A stretch of 64,000 nucleotides of DNA from Hericium rajendrae (taxonomy: Eukaryota > Basidiomycota > Agaricomycetes > Russulales > Hericiaceae): contig CM065889.1 in NCBI GenBank assembly GCA_033439255.1, forward strand, positions 496,001 through 560,000. Reading direction: 5' to 3'. Shown here one piece after another: positions 22,470 through 35,397 of the stretch. The notes beneath the pieces were generated by a model that searched no databases, had not been told where the DNA came from, and worked only from the letters and a program-made list of their open reading frames with translations. The first letter of the stretch is position 1; each line of letters starts with the position of its first letter. The position numbers were made by a program, and so were the translations under genes.

Positions 22470-24004
22470 TCACTTCAGAAAATAAGTATCATATACGTAT
22501 CCCATGGTTTCTATTCGTTTTTTCTCACCGGAAATAAATGTTCACGGATCGTGAGACAAAATGACATGGGAATATCGTCGAGGTCCGCACATCGTCAATG
22601 CAGCTGCTCCGCCGAACGCCTTCCTCTGAGATCTGAGCGCCCACAATGGCCCACAACGCCCAAACATCTGCAGCCCCCCGTTCCACCTGCTTCGGTTCGA
22701 TCTGCTCAACACCCCCCCTGTCGCGATCCACTCGGAGGACATCCTACTAACCCTGCATACACCAATATTTCCACATGCCGCCGTACCTGTTCCAAAAGGC
22801 GTCACAGGTTAATAGACTTAGCGCTTTCTCCTACCGCCCGGATGCGAGAAAGTTCTATCTGTTCCAGCCGCCCCGCCTTGCTGGTACCCCAAGGTGCATA
22901 TGCTATGTTTCGGAGGCTTATGACAAGACAGTCACGGCGTCCCAGCCCCAGCCATGCATCTGCCCGTATCACGCTGTACAGATATCGGTGCACTATTTAT
23001 ATTTCGTTATTTCGTGTGCTCCTCCGGGCGAACCAGCTGCATGTAGATCACGCGCCCCCATTGTACGCTACCCACACGAGTGACGTGGTCTTGCATAGAT
23101 TTCGCACGCCGGTCCTGCAGCAGACACGGCTCGGCCCCCAATCTTGCTGTGCTCCAGTCGCGACGTCAGCCCGTGCTATGTTTACATCATCCTGGGACAC
23201 ACGTCGCTAAGGAACGGACCTATCACAGTGTGAAGCCTTCCACCGATTTGAAGTCTCGAGGTTGCAGGGGAAAAGATCGCCGAGAGCTGTCCATTCACGC
23301 GACCTCTCGTTGCGATCTGCATACATGGTCAAAGTGGAATGTAGCCCATCCATGCAAGCCCAGCACGAAGCTCTTATATGCGCCTTGGAAAGGTACAAAT
23401 GGAGGGGGCAGCATCCGTGCGTCGTCGGTGCGATAACGACTTGAAGCCGCAGTATCCGTTGGGGTCACACCGTGTGATACGCAGAAACCCAATGACCGAT
23501 ATCAGCCAATGGGCATCCTGTATGCGCTAAATCGCGGTCATGAGCAGGTATAAATGGCAGCCAAATGGACATGCATACGTACACGCACGCACCTTATCGA
23601 CGAATGGTCATAGATCGCGCCAGCCCTGTCCAAACCAGACATTTCATCTCCCTAGTCGTATCCTGCAAACGTCAGCACAACGCACATGCAAACCACACCG
23701 CACCTCGAGGCCCGCTGGGCTAGAATCGCGAGGAAGCTCACAGTTGCTCGAAGCAGCAACTCCGTGTCGGGAAACAGTCCGCACCAAACTAAAATTCAGT
23801 CCAACGACACAACAACGCGGGATATAACGAGATACGGATATGGCCAAACCACGGTTCAGGCGAAGACTGAAAAAAAAATACGACCAAAGAACGACGGGTG
23901 GGAGCAGGGTATATAGCGGAATGCGGAATGCGGCCATCGTAAGGGGAAGGAGAAGTCCTATTCCGCGAAACAAGAACGTAAGTGAGCTTTTGGAAACGGG
24001 CGAT

Positions 24005-25239
24005 CTACTGCTGGGGCCGCGCGTTCTCCTTGAGCGCGATGAGCTGCTTCGAGCGGAAGGCCTCATAATGGATCTGTGCGGTGGTCTCGATGAGGTCCTG
24101 GAGGTGCGTCCGCGTCAGGAAGTTCCGCAGCGAGACGAACTCGCAGTGTGTCTCGTCCTCGACGTTGACGACGCCCCAGCGGTTCTTGCGGCCGCGCACG
24201 GATTTGCCGTCGATGATGACGTTGCGCTCGGAGCCGACAATCGCGAAGGGAATCATGTTCTGCGGCCGAGCGTGAGCTCAGGACACCAACAGAGGAGAAA
24301 GTCCACGTACGCGAATGTGCTCGTTGAGCTGCACCTCCTCCTCGTCGTACTCGTCCGTGTCGAAGGGGTAGAGGCGGATGCTGTGGTGGAAGAGCTCCGC
24401 GCGGATCTTCTGCTTGAACGCCTCGCGCTCGTCGAGCGTGAGCGAGTCGGCCTTGGCGATGACGGGCACGACGTTCACGACCTCACTCAGCTTCTTCATC
24501 ACGATCACGTCGATGGGGCGCAGCGAGTGGCCCGTGGGGTTGATGAAGTACAGGCAGCAGTGGAATGCGCGTGTCCTGGATGTAGCGGTCGCGCATCGCG
24601 GTGAGCTCTTTGCGCAGGTAGGCGCTGTGCTGATCTTTGATGTACTTCACGATGGGGTCCCAGCTGCAGGACGTCCGAAAAAGAGAATGTTCAGCCCGAA
24701 ATGGAAAATGGTGAGATGGGACGCACCAGTTCTCGTTGTTGACCTGGTCGCCGTACCCGGGGGTATCGACGATGTTCAGGCGCAGCCGGACGCCGTTCTC
24801 AGTAATAACTATGAAATGAAACAATGCATTCAATATGCAGAACGTGCAAGAGGGCGACAGCGCACGCACCATGCGACACGGTCTGGATTTCCGTTGTCTG
24901 TCTCACGGGCTCGTCCGCCTCGCGCCGACCCTTGGAGTCGATGAGGTGCGACGCGAAGATGGTGTTGATGAGCGTCGACTTGCCCAGTCCCGTCTGGCCT
25001 GCATGGATACGACAACGCGCGTCAACGACAGCACCAACGACAACCGCTACGACCTCGCCCTCTCAGCACTCCGGGATGGGTCGCTGAAACAACAAGAGGT
25101 GAGCTTAAGAGTACGCACCGACGACGATGACATTGAACTGGAAACCGCGCTTGAGGAGCTTGTGCTCGATCTGCTGCGTGATGGTGTCGAAACCGACGTA
25201 CGCCTGCGCGCGGATCTCCTGGACTTCAGCGGCAGACAT
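24005..25239 (-). CDS. CDC10: Septin, CDC10 type
   Basis: Filament-forming GTPase of the septin ring at septa and bud or clamp sites. Five exons: 25119-25239, 24870-24998, 24727-24808, 24311-24663 and 24005-24259, all with GT-AG introns of 51-120 nt. Motifs: P-loop GQTGLGKST spanning the first junction, VDTPGYGD, the polybasic GFQFNVIVVG just before the P-loop, IAKAD (G4), and a septin-unique element ending in THLQDLIETT. There is no C-terminal coiled coil; the protein ends ALKENARPQQ. That short end and the near match to the yeast Cdc10 C-terminus assign the subgroup. One extra base at about 24564 breaks the conserved IHCCLYFI stretch and is presumably a base-call error. Divergent from TIM54, with a 283-bp shared promoter. 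Confidence 0.95.
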
Positions 25240-25522
25240 GGCGTCAGGTAACAATCTCAGTCGGTCGGCGAATCGAAAGAAACAGAACGCTCGTCGTCGG
25301 AGACAGGAACGAGGACGAGGGCAGGAAGGAAGGGAACAAGGGAGCGGGGAGGACAACAAATTGAGTTTGGTTGCTGAGGCTGCTTCGTGGCGGCCCATTT
25401 CCTTTTTGGGCCCCGGCGGCTAAATACGCGCTGCGATTTCGACTTCCGTGACTTTTTCTGTGCCAGCGACCGATTTCGTCGACGCGAACGACGTTGACGA
25501 ACGTTTTGTGACGACCAACGCC
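25240..25522. promoter_or_regulatory. Bidirectional promoter, septin / TIM54
   Basis: 283 bp between two divergent start codons (25239 minus, 25523 plus). It contains an Arg/Gly-codon-like purine-rich run around 25265-25350 and no obvious TATA box on either side. Confidence 0.6.
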
Positions 25523-27054
25523 ATGGCGAACGCCCCTCCTCCGCCCGCCCCGCCGCCCAATGTCCCGCCGTCCGCCCCCAAAGAGAAGTCGGGCATGCGC
25601 GCTGCACTAGAGTACACCGGCATCCCGCCCTCCCTCTTCGAAAAGCGGCCGCGCCTGCCCGGCCGCAACTGGCTCATCTTCATCGGTGTCACGTCGACCG
25701 TAGTTGGCTACTACATCTATGACCGCCGCGAGTGCAGGCGCATCCGCGAGGAATACAAGGCGCGCGTACGCTGGCTCGCAGACGAGCCCCTCGGCAGTCT
25801 TGAGCACCCGCGCAAGGTCACCGTCTATGGTGCCAAATGGCCCGGTGACGAGGACTGGGACCGGAGTACGCGATACTTCAGGAAGTACGTCAAGGTCCGC
25901 GCTGTCTTGTGCTCTTATCATAGTCATGACACTAAGAATCCGTGCCCCGTCACCTTAATACATCCCACAGCCAGTCCTTCATGCAGCAGCCATCGACTAC
26001 GAAATCATAGCTGGAAAACGTCACGGCGACCTCGCGATCCGCGTACAGGACGACATCATCGCACAGCGGCGCCTCGCCACAGGCATGGACGAGCCTCTAC
26101 CGGCCTTCACGCCCCTCGCGCTCCAAAGCACGCTTGATCAGCGGCTACACCGCGCCCTCGGCGGCGGCACCGTGCTCGTCGGCCGCCCCGCATTCAAGGA
26201 GTACATGGCCGGGCTGAAACTGGCTGGACCGACAGCGTGCGCAAGGTCGACCGCGAGGAGGCCGTCGCGGCCGAGCTCGCGGACGACGGGCGGTTCGACG
26301 AGCGCGAGCCGGAGCCGTCGGAGATGGAGAAGGAGACGCCTGTGGGCGAGGGCGAGCCGATCCCGACGCAGTCCCGCCTGCCGCCGTCGCGCCCCGGCGT
26401 GTTCAACCCTGTTGCGTTCCGCGCACCCCCTTCCCCTCGCAAAAGCCCGCCCAGTCGGAGCAGGACATCCCCACGCCGGATCAAATCCCCCCGCAGCCTC
26501 CGCTGCTCCTCGTCCCCTTCGTCAACAACCTCGGCATCGCGCAGATCCCAAATATGATCTGGGACTTCTTCAACGAGCGGTACAAAGTCAAAGACGGCGC
26601 GGAAGCAGCGTACCGCCTCGTCATGCACCACACGCGCCCCTTCTTCGCATCTCCCCGTCCCGACTCCACCCAGCCCGGGTCCGCCGCCTCCGACCTCGAC
26701 TTCGCCGCCTACACCGAAGCGTACTACAAGGGCTCGACGGCCGATCTGCCCGCCGACATCCAAAAGGCGCGCGAGGCGTACTACGCCGCGCTCCCCGAGA
26801 AGCTCGCGACGGCGCGTGCGCTCGCGCGCGGCGAGCGCGAGCCGACGAAGGACGAGCGCGACAGGCCGCCGCCGACGGAGGTCGAGCTGCGCGCGGAGCG
26901 GCTGAAGAAGGAGGTGCGGTGGCGCGGGGATGAGCGCGGGTGGGAGATCGTGAAGCCCGAGAGTCCGGTGGAGTGGGACGAGCGGTTCGAGGGTGCGTTG
27001 AGGGTGTTTACGGATCCGCCGAGGGGTGCTGAGGCGCAGGAGAAGGCGGCATAG
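25523..27054 (+). CDS. TIM54: Mitochondrial TIM22-complex subunit Tim54
   Basis: Inner-membrane component of the carrier translocase TIM22, which inserts multi-pass carriers. The start MANAPPPPAPPP is Pro-rich. The diagnostic N-terminal block follows: ALEYTGIPPSLFEKRPRLPGRNW, then the membrane helix LIFIGVTSTVVGYYIYDRR. Next come RKVTVYGAKWPGDEDWDRS and RYFRKYVK-P. One intron, 25895-25970 (GTCCGC...CCACAG), separates RYFRKYVK from PVLHAAAIDYE. The downstream matrix/IMS domain continues with DFFNERYKVKDGAEA and ends EKAA at 27054. Single bases appear lost at about 26220 (before GWTDSVRK) and about 26431 (C-run), splitting the second exon into three frames. Protein text continues smoothly across them, so I treat the gene as intact. 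Confidence 0.93.
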
Positions 27055-27448
27055 TGCATGTTTTGCGGCAGACGTGATCTATTGCTTTCACAGTTATTTA
27101 TTACTCAACTCAACCCTAATCGTAATACACATCAATGCTTGGACTGTTATTTGGGTCTCATTCGTGCTTCGAGAATCAAAAGCATAATGCATTGCATAGC
27201 CGCGAGGCGTTGTACTTATATGCAGAGTTGAATAGCAGTCTCGGCCGAGTCTATACACATCGGCATAGTCATGGAGAGATATCTGAGAGGTATAGCGTCC
27301 ACATCGCAAGGTCCAACGTTCTGAAGCCAGCATTCACAAAGTCGCAGTCCACAGCACCGAGTCGAACCATACAAAGCCGCAGTCCAAAAATCGCAGTCCC
27401 GAATCAAGTCCAGCATTCCAAGAACCAACCCAGAGAAAACAGCAAGAC
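27055..27448. other. Convergent 3' region TIM54 / HFM1
   Basis: AT-rich 3' UTR space. At 27338-27410 a short degenerate unit (AAAgtCGCAGTCC) recurs three times. No gene was seen. Confidence 0.45.
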
Positions 27449-30400
27449 CTAGTCGTCTTCATCGTCAGAGCCATCATCCCCCCACTCACACGCGCCAACG
27501 TCGAGCCACCGCTGGAACGCGGCGCTCGGCTTCTCGCCCTTGCGCGGCGGCGTCGGCATCCGGTCGTCTTCCCACCACGCAGCGCCGCTGGATGGCATCG
27601 CTGGCGGCGGCTGGTCCTGGGGCTTCGGAGCCTGGACAACCGTGGTAGGTTAGGAAGGCTGGAGAAGATGCTCTGGTCTTTGTTCGCTGCGGGAGGAGCA
27701 CTAGGGGCGGAAAGAGGGCTGAAGAATGCACTCTTGTTTGCCGTTGGAGGAGCACTAGTGACAGGAGGAGGAAGGCTGGAGTGCATATCCTTGGTCGTGG
27801 TGGAGATATCGTGCTCCACAGCTGTCTCGTCTGGGTCTTGGTCGTCGTCCACAACATCGTAGAACATGTCGTCCATGTACCAGTCATAGTCGTCCTGAGC
27901 CCAAGAAACAGTTTTGGGTGCATGAGACGCAGACGTCTCCTGCACGGGGTCTGAGTTCTCAGAGTGGGGCGAGGAACAGAGGCTCCTGGTTCGACGAACA
28001 GTAGAAGGGACCTGCTTTGAAACGGGTCAGCGATTGACACGAGGCACGGGTTCAATTCGTACGTGAGTGCTATTCCGAGGCGACGACAAGCTAGGAGTGA
28101 GGCCGTCGAGCTTGATGGTCTGCTTGGGACGATAAGAATCTTCCTCTTCGCACTTCCGTTTCTTCGCGTATGATGTATCGCACGTGTCCCCACGTGATCC
28201 TCCTCGTCCATAGTCAAGTCGATCGTATCGCCGAAAGACGCATTTTGGATCAGAGCATCCATCTCCGGGTCGCCATAGCTCGTCTCCGAGGACGCCTTCT
28301 TCGTAGTTTTGCAGAACCAGCTCGCACGACTTCAGACAAGTCCGGCAGATCGTCGTCACTGTCGACCGCAAAATCGTCGATGTCCCGAGAAGGCTCCGCG
28401 TCCTTGTCCTGCAGATCAGCGAACTCGAGATCAAACTTCGGTTTGATTCTAGTCTTGCGGATCGCCGAAGATGGGCGGTTTTCAGAGAGATCCTCAGGGA
28501 GCTTCAAGCGCTGGTTTTTGGATAATTTGAGGTTGGATGTGACGCCGGTTTTTTCGTGGAGACACTGCAGTTGTTTGAAAGCCGCTTCGCTCGAGTCCTT
28601 ACCTTTGCGCTCGATCTTCTTTACGATTATTTCATCGGCTCTAGAGGTACGCTCGGTGACTTTCTTCCAACCGGAATCTATTGGTTGGGAGGCAGCAACC
28701 TTGGACTTCTGAGCGGATGTTTGACCAGCATCCCGCTTCTTAAACGCAGCTGCTGGCTTGGCTAAGCCGTCCCTGCAGCTGAACGAGTACAACACGAAAA
28801 CATCAGCAGTGTCGTACTTCGGGATAAATGCAAACCATAAATGATGGCAGCTCGTCTTGTCTTTGCACGCGTGATTGCATCTGCATTGCTAATGAGCCTC
28901 GTGTCACTTGAAAGAGAAAGACTCTAAGACGAACGCATATTTGCCATTCGGAAGAAGTCTAGGTTCTGCCGTGTCATCCTTGCCGACATTCTTCAGTTTG
29001 TCTTTTGTTTTGCTCGGGCCAGCGTTATCATTTTCGGACCCTTTTCTCTGGATATGCCCGGCATCTGTAAGCACACCAGATCGTGCGGCTCAGGATTTAG
29101 ACATATTATACGTACTGGACTGTGGTTTTGTCAGGTCTTTGATCGGGATTTCTTCATCGCTGAGTTCCAGTTTCCAGAAGTCAGGATTGTCCTCAAGGCC
29201 CTCAGATCGATCTCCTAGAACAAAAGAAGTAAGGATAAATAAGCTGAGCCGAAAAGGAAGGGCTCACCATCGAGGTCTTCGGCCGAGTGTCTAGGGTGCG
29301 GAATACGGAGCCATTTATTTCAGGCCTGTATTGTTGGGTGACTGTGAGACCCGCAATCGATTCCTAAAGTAGGCATGAACAAGATCGCTAATGAGGGTTA
29401 AGTGAAGTTGTTTACTGAGGAAATGTAAACTTGGATGCTTTGACTAGGCTTTGTGAGCTGAGCTGTCAAGGAGAACGTCCGCGACTGGGCTTTGAGAGAC
29501 TTGGTGCTGTGATGCCACCGTGAATACGTTCTCACCAGGCCAGAGTAAATGAACTTACACGATCCTCCGGAAATCCACGAACTCCAAGTCGGAGGTCAAG
29601 TGTAAACACAAGTGCAGTCTTGACCGTAAGTCTTCTTTTTCTTCGGATTAGAGGTTGTCGACTTGTCGTCTGACTTGAGTCCACATTCGATTGACAATGT
29701 TATCTCGACAGGGCCTTGCCCTTCAGGAAGTTCCTTGGACACTTCTTTGATCTTCAGATAATACTGCGGAAGATCAGCGACTGCCGCAATGATAGAGTTC
29801 CCAAAACCAGTTTTCTTGCGATTGAGCATCTGAATGACGTTAGCGCGTGCGTATGATACCAATATCAGCACTGGACGGACAAGTTCGAGTTGAAAAGGGT
29901 CCTGCTTTGCAAAGTCTTAAATGTGGTGATGCTATTCTCCGCCAGAACCTTTAAGACGACGTGAGGTTTAGTTACGTCTGCTATTGAGATTGGAAAAGAT
30001 GGACCTTGATCCTGAACATCGATCTCCATGAGTACAGGTGGCAGCAGTGCATGAAGAAACAGACTAACGATTTGTCTCCTATTTGCTCGATCTGACGGAA
30101 CACCGTTGATCTGTCCTCCCACGCCTTAGCATTCAGAATGCGGACCCTATGGCATAACAAGGCGGTAAGCTAGAGTTAGTGTACAGTGTTAGGCACTTAC
30201 AATTCCAGGCCGTGCTTCATCTGAGAACCGTTCTGCTTTACAAGAGCGACCTCCACCATAGCTATCAAGACGAATGAATCAATAGCTCCTGCACGGATAT
30301 TGCAATATCACACCTCGTGCAATGCGATTGACATGGCGGAAGACAGAAAAGGCTTCCATGTGCGGTTGACTGTCCCCTACCTAAATTCTGGGGAATTCAG

Positions 30401-33400
30401 GGAGATACACCCCAAGACGGCCTGGAAAGTTCAAGCAGGTAAAATACGGTAATAGGGCGAAGCTAGGGCTGAGATCTACCTGGATGAGAATGAAAACCTT
30501 ATCCCCCGTTTTCTCGATCTTCTTCAGGCGGAAGCGGATGTCATCGTGGTCTCGAAGTTTGTTGTATACCTTTTGCAGAATGGTATCTTTACATTGCTTC
30601 ACAGGTAAGTCGACTCACTTGTTTTTCACCTGACCTCAATTTGAGGTCCGACAGCCTGCGCCGCAAGTTACGTGAGTTGTCAGTCCATATCAGAGTCGAC
30701 AAAGGACAGACTCACTCTTCGGCGTTGGCGATCGTCTCCAGCTGCAATATGGTTTAGTTTCAAGTCGAAGAGTCGTATCAAGGCTTTAACCATATCACGT
30801 AGGCTTGCTTTCTCGGGCAGATTGACCATTAGGCTCATCTGAGGAAAAAAAGGTAATGCAGCTTTGAGATTGCGGATGGAGGTGTGAAAGACGTACCGTG
30901 GATTGCCTTGATATAAAACTGCGGAATGCGTTCAAGACACATGTAGTCTCGACTGCGTTTAAAAACTAGACTTACTTTGCTCATGATATCCCCGAACTCT
31001 GTGGAACACAAAGTGTTCGATCCATTTTCGCCTCCGCCAACAAGCTGGATTTGCGAAGGCCTTCGATGCTGTTGAGGACCATGTTATCGACCCGCTCTTG
31101 CCAAGTCTCGCCCTTCTCTTTTCCAATCGCATAATGCCCAGGGTTTTTCTGCACCCTTTGATACAGGAAGGAATTGCGCAGCCATTCCTTCGCCGAGTCG
31201 ACGTCGTTGATTGTCCCGAGGCCGACCTCCGAGTTCAGATGTTCGGCGAGGTTGAGATGAAGCGAGCTTTCAAGGATGGTTTGGCCTGACGACATTTGCT
31301 TGTATTTGTTCTCAAGCTCTGACTCGCACATGACGATGGCTATGCCTTCCGTGTCTAACAAAACGGTCAGAATCAATCTATGAAGGCTTTTAAAATACGA
31401 ACCAAATTGAGGTCGACCCTGATTCAACGTATGCATGAGTACTATATGCATGCGATAATTCGAAAAGGGAATCCACCGCTCTGCCCATCATTTGCATGAT
31501 ATCCAGGTCTGAGTATTCCTGGACCGCGTTGTTCTGGAATACCTTGACGCCTTTGATGACCACGGTATGTGCCGCTGACGACCGGCATAGTATCATATAA
31601 GGCTTGAATAACCCAAGTAAGTAGAACGTACGCAGGTTCACGCCCACGGCGAGAGTCTGACAGGGAAGGTCAATGAGATATAGCCCTTATATGACTTCGA
31701 AAAGACCCACAGAAGTAGCGACGACGACGCGCAAAGTCTTGTTCAAGAACAAACTCTCGACCGTACGCTTATCATCGATGGTCAGACCAGCGTGGTGAGC
31801 ACCGATCCCGGCTTCCGCGAGTTCTACGAAGAGATTGATTACGCGTCACATCTTCAAGAAATGCCGTGCCATACTCTCTAATCGCTTGTCATGAAAGGTC
31901 TGGTCGATCCTAAGATAAGATAATTATCAATTGAGAGGATAGCATGAAAAGAAATGTTCCACTTCTTTGGCGGCGACCATGGTAAAATCTGTTTGGCCTC
32001 TGTAGCTTTCGTGTAGTCCTGTGCGAGCTGTTCAGCCGTCGCCAGTACACCTAGGTAGAGCGTCAAAAAACGTAATCTAGAGAAGGTTCGATCGGTATAC
32101 CCTTCCTCGTAGTGCAAAATACAAGGATTGGCTTATTAGCAGAGTGTTGCTGCAGAAGTGGGAACAGGCGATAATTGAGGTTATTCTGGAACGTGAAGTC
32201 ATTTTGGCCTTTTCCTTTGGGAAAGCCGTAGACAAAGCGCTGCAGCTTGCATGGCCTGAAGTCCTCGCCGAACTGGTCTAATATGTCAGTATATGGATCA
32301 CTGAAACGAGTACGTCGTTCAACATACGTTAAAGATTTTAGCCTGCCCGCTCAAGTTGCCGTTGCCAATCCAGCTGGCAACATCTTCGATGTTGGGACAA
32401 GTAGCGGAGACTGTAACAAATCTGACAGATTTTCCACGGGTTTTCATCCGCGATATTACGACTTCTAAGTGTGCTGCCGCGAGATTCGTTCAAGATATGC
32501 ACTTCGTCAACCATGAAGAGTTGAACCAGGGAAAGGATTTGGTCATGATCACTCCTGCATGGCGTTAGAATAGTCCACCTGAGTGCAAATATAACAGTAC
32601 CAGCTTCGAGTCAGGCTATCCCATTTCTCGCCCGTAGTGATGCTATACACAGATAAGCAAAGGCCTGAATAATCTGTTGCATTGCATGATGAACAGAAGA
32701 CCGACATTATCGTGGCGTTCTTGGCATCACCCCATGCGCCCCTCCCGAATTGTACCGTGTCTCCAGTCAACTCACAGCCTGCTTGAGGTGTTGATAGACC
32801 GGCTAACGAAAGCTCGAGAATGCAGACGTACATTTGACTCCTAGGCCATCGAACTTCGCAGACCAGTCTCGATATCGTTCCGCACAAAGCGCCTGATAAG
32901 AGGAATGGAGTTAATCATTGTTCACTGTCGAGCAGGCTACTCACCTTCGTTGGGGCCATATAAACACATTTCAAACCATCCTTATTGTTGACAGAGGTCG
33001 TTCAACATTCGGATGATCGACAACTCGAATAACACTGTCTTCCCGCCTCCAGTCGGAGCTATGAAGCAAATATTCGGTCGTTGACGAAAAATTGCTGTGG
33101 AATTCGTCGTGCTTACCGCTGACGATCTGATAAAGTGAAACAGAGAACGTCAGGACCTATAATCATCAAAAGTCATCATTCATACCACGTTCTCGTCCGT
33201 ATGCATGAGCTATTGCGGTTCAAGTGATCAAACTCCAGGATGTAGGACAAACGGAAACGCACTGTGTCAAAGCAACTGGATTGTATAGCATTGAAAACGC
33301 CAAATTTGAAAATGCCACGGTATACATCAGCTATCCATGCTCGCTTAGACTTCATCAAAGCGAAAACAATGCGACAGGCTCACGAAGCTCTGAAACAGGC

Positions 33401-34149
33401 CGGAGGCGAATGCCATGGTTGTTCCGAGGATCGGACCCTCTTGCTGGGGGACCGCTTGGAGGTGCACCGCTTGGAGGTGCAGGGGTTGGCGATTCGGAAA
33501 TTGCCCCTTGAAGCATATTGTCTTGCGGCGTATATGCGCCCTCGTCGTCGAAGTATTCATCATAGTTGGGATCGTAAGTGGCCGTTTCGTTCATAGGAGG
33601 ACGATAGCCTCCTCGAGTCTGAGTACAAACAAAAAGCCAGAGCAATGGACGTACTTTGAGTATTTGGTATGAAACGGGGTGTTGAGCTCACGGAGGCGTA
33701 GCGGTCGGGTGGTCGATATGAAGAAGGAGCATAGCGGGAACGGCCCTGCTGGATACAAGCATGCGAGGGTCTTTGTTCGAGGTCTTGATAGTATTTCTGG
33801 TCCTCGATCTCGTCTTCGTATTGCCGCTGCTGCTGTGCTGGAAGATCTTGAGATCGATGTACGATGAACCTCGGCGCATTAGCTGGGGCACCCCAGGACG
33901 GTCGTCTGCGCTCTGAAGGCGATGGAGACGAATTGTCTATGTCAAAGCGCATCAAAGCGCATCAGGTGGCAGTTGTTCGAGCAAATCAAGACGCATACAG
34001 TCACCAATATCATCCGCGTAGTCGTCCAAATCTAGATGAGCAGCACTTCGACCTGCGAAAGTCCCACCACCTGAGGGATACGTCATGTCCAGACCCATGT
34101 CATCGTCCAGATAATCTATGTTCCCATATTGCATAGCATAGTCCTCCAT
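27449..34149 (-). CDS. HFM1: HFM1/MER3 meiotic DNA helicase with C-terminal zinc finger
   Basis: Superfamily-2 Ski2-like helicase that promotes ZMM crossovers in meiosis. It starts MEDYAMQYGN (34149); the first intron is 33937-33998. A disordered N-terminus precedes FKFGVFNAIQSSCFDT (Q-motif region). Motif I APTGGGKT is at 33036-33058, DEVH (FMVDEVHILNESRG) at about 32480-32510, motif VI region QMMGRA-GRPQF at about 31420-31490, and the winged helix SSLHLNLAEHLNSEVG at about 31220-31270. A Sec63 domain follows (ADLPQYYLKIKE about 29770; LTVTQQYRPEI about 29330). Then comes a CNHACKDKTSCHHL..C zinc finger (about 28770-28870) and an acidic tail with IDLTMDEE, ending GDDGSDDEDD at 27449. Dozens of short introns occur. 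Missing bases at about 28189 and about 28308 shift the tail frame. Confidence 0.92.
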
Positions 34150-34432
34150 TGAAGTGTGGATGACGGTGACGGTGTAGAACCAAGCTCGGGCAAGTAGAAA
34201 TCGCTCAAACAAACAGGCAAAGTCACAGACGCGATCGGCACCAGCGTTACAGGTCGCGACCGCGCGTGACGGCGCTTTGATACGCCCATGAGTCGGATGT
34301 GACAGAACGCGTTTCTAGCTCACTGCCACCGCCGCGGCCGTCACTTTATTGTCTACCTGCGCGTATATAACCGCTCTCTTCCCAGTATCTGTGTTATCCA
34401 TTATAACCCCCATCCTACCCCCTTCAGACTGA
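34150..34432. promoter_or_regulatory. Bidirectional promoter, HFM1 / CKS1
   Basis: 283 bp between divergent starts. TATATAA at 34364-34370 lies 63 bp before the CKS1 ATG. ACGCGT (MCB) lies at 34307-34312, 126 bp before CKS1 and 158 bp before HFM1, a plausible MBF G1/S site. Confidence 0.6.
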
Positions 34433-34972
34433 ATGGCTACCAAGCAACAGCAAGCGCAACAACAGGCCCAACTGCAGGCCCAACTGCAGCAGCAGGCTGT
34501 TGATCAGAAGAAGATCGACGAGTACATCGAGAAGTGAGTGGGCGTGTGCGCTTCTAATGCCCTGACTGACCATCAATGTCTCCGCCCGCGCAGGATCCAT
34601 TATTCTGACCGCTATTCGGACGACGAGTTTGAATACCGACATGTCATACTCCCCAAGCCTCTATTCAAGCTCATCCCGAAGCATTACTTTAGCCCGGAGG
34701 ACTCTGGTGTCCTCCGACTCCTGACCGAGGCGGAGTGGCGGAACATCGGCATTACGCAGAGTCTGGGCTGGGTACACTACGAAGTGCATGGTACGATATT
34801 TGTGCTTACAATGTCGAGTGGCGCTAACGGAAGGTTTGCAGCACCGGAGCCACACGTTCTGCTCTTCCGACGGCCCAAGAACTTCGATGCTCAGGCCGCA
34901 CAGCAGCAACTCTTCGACCAGCAGCAGTTAGCGAACGGAAAGGGCGCCACGCGAAATGGGAGGAAGAAGTAG
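34433..34972 (+). CDS. CKS1: Cyclin-dependent kinase regulatory subunit Cks1/Suc1
   Basis: Small adaptor that binds CDK1 and phospho-threonine substrates. Three exons: 34433-34533, 34594-34790 and 34842-34972. The introns are GTGAGT...GCAG and GTACGA...GCAG. The core is complete: [56 protein letters not shown] (with the CDK-contact EWR-GI) and [12 protein letters not shown] (HxPEPH-like hinge loop). There are two additions: an N-terminal Gln-rich stretch (13 Gln in the first 24 residues) and a Gln-rich/basic C-terminal tail, [14 protein letters not shown]...RNGRKK. Gln-rich extensions are also known in the yeast orthologue. No frame breaks. A good TATA box lies upstream. Confidence 0.97.
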
Positions 34973-35397
34973 ATGGAGGTGCAATATCCAGTTGTGGTCC
35001 GGTCCCTCGCTTGTTTTTCCTCCGTGTTTTCCTTATCGCATTTCTGGTAGCTTTCCTATGGTCTGTACTCGTTGTCTTTCCTCTCTTGCCTCACTTCTTT
35101 GCATACCACACGGGTTGCTTACTGGTTACCCTGAATATCGGTTTCAGACTCGTTGAAGTCCCTTTGTCGATGTATCGTCATTTTGTTCTGTAGTCCATGT
35201 TGCCACAGATAGAAGATGATTTCCACATAGCAACCTACGTTTTGAGATTCAGAAATCAGCTAATGACCCGAGCCACTGCTTCATTGCTGCGTCAGGTAAG
35301 CCCGGGTAGTAGGGCAATGCTATTGTCCATTTTCTAGCAGGATATATGAACCCTCATTATCGTAATCTGAATGTAAGTACAGCGTATAGTCTAGGAA
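34973..35397. other. Convergent 3' region CKS1 / M16 protease
   Basis: T-rich immediately after the CKS1 stop (3' UTR) and AT-rich at about 35330-35400. No gene was seen. Confidence 0.5.

Larger units (their letters stand above)
19726..24004. other. Long gene-poor region with degenerate repeats
   Basis: About 4.3 kb between the flippase promoter (19726 rightward, pyrimidine-rich at about 19880-19950) and the septin 3' end. Only short ORFs without recognisable features occur. From 20950 to 22470 several diverged copies of a motif of about 35 bp are present (listed separately), together with a 52-bp inverted repeat. This is probably the residue of an old mobile element or a lineage-specific repeat. 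Confidence 0.5.

Noticed and set aside
33943-33962. 10-bp tandem duplication that seems to frameshift the HFM1 N-terminus
   Set aside because: It lies inside a good GT-AG intron (33937-33998). Splicing joins DDIGD to YNSSPSPSE in frame.
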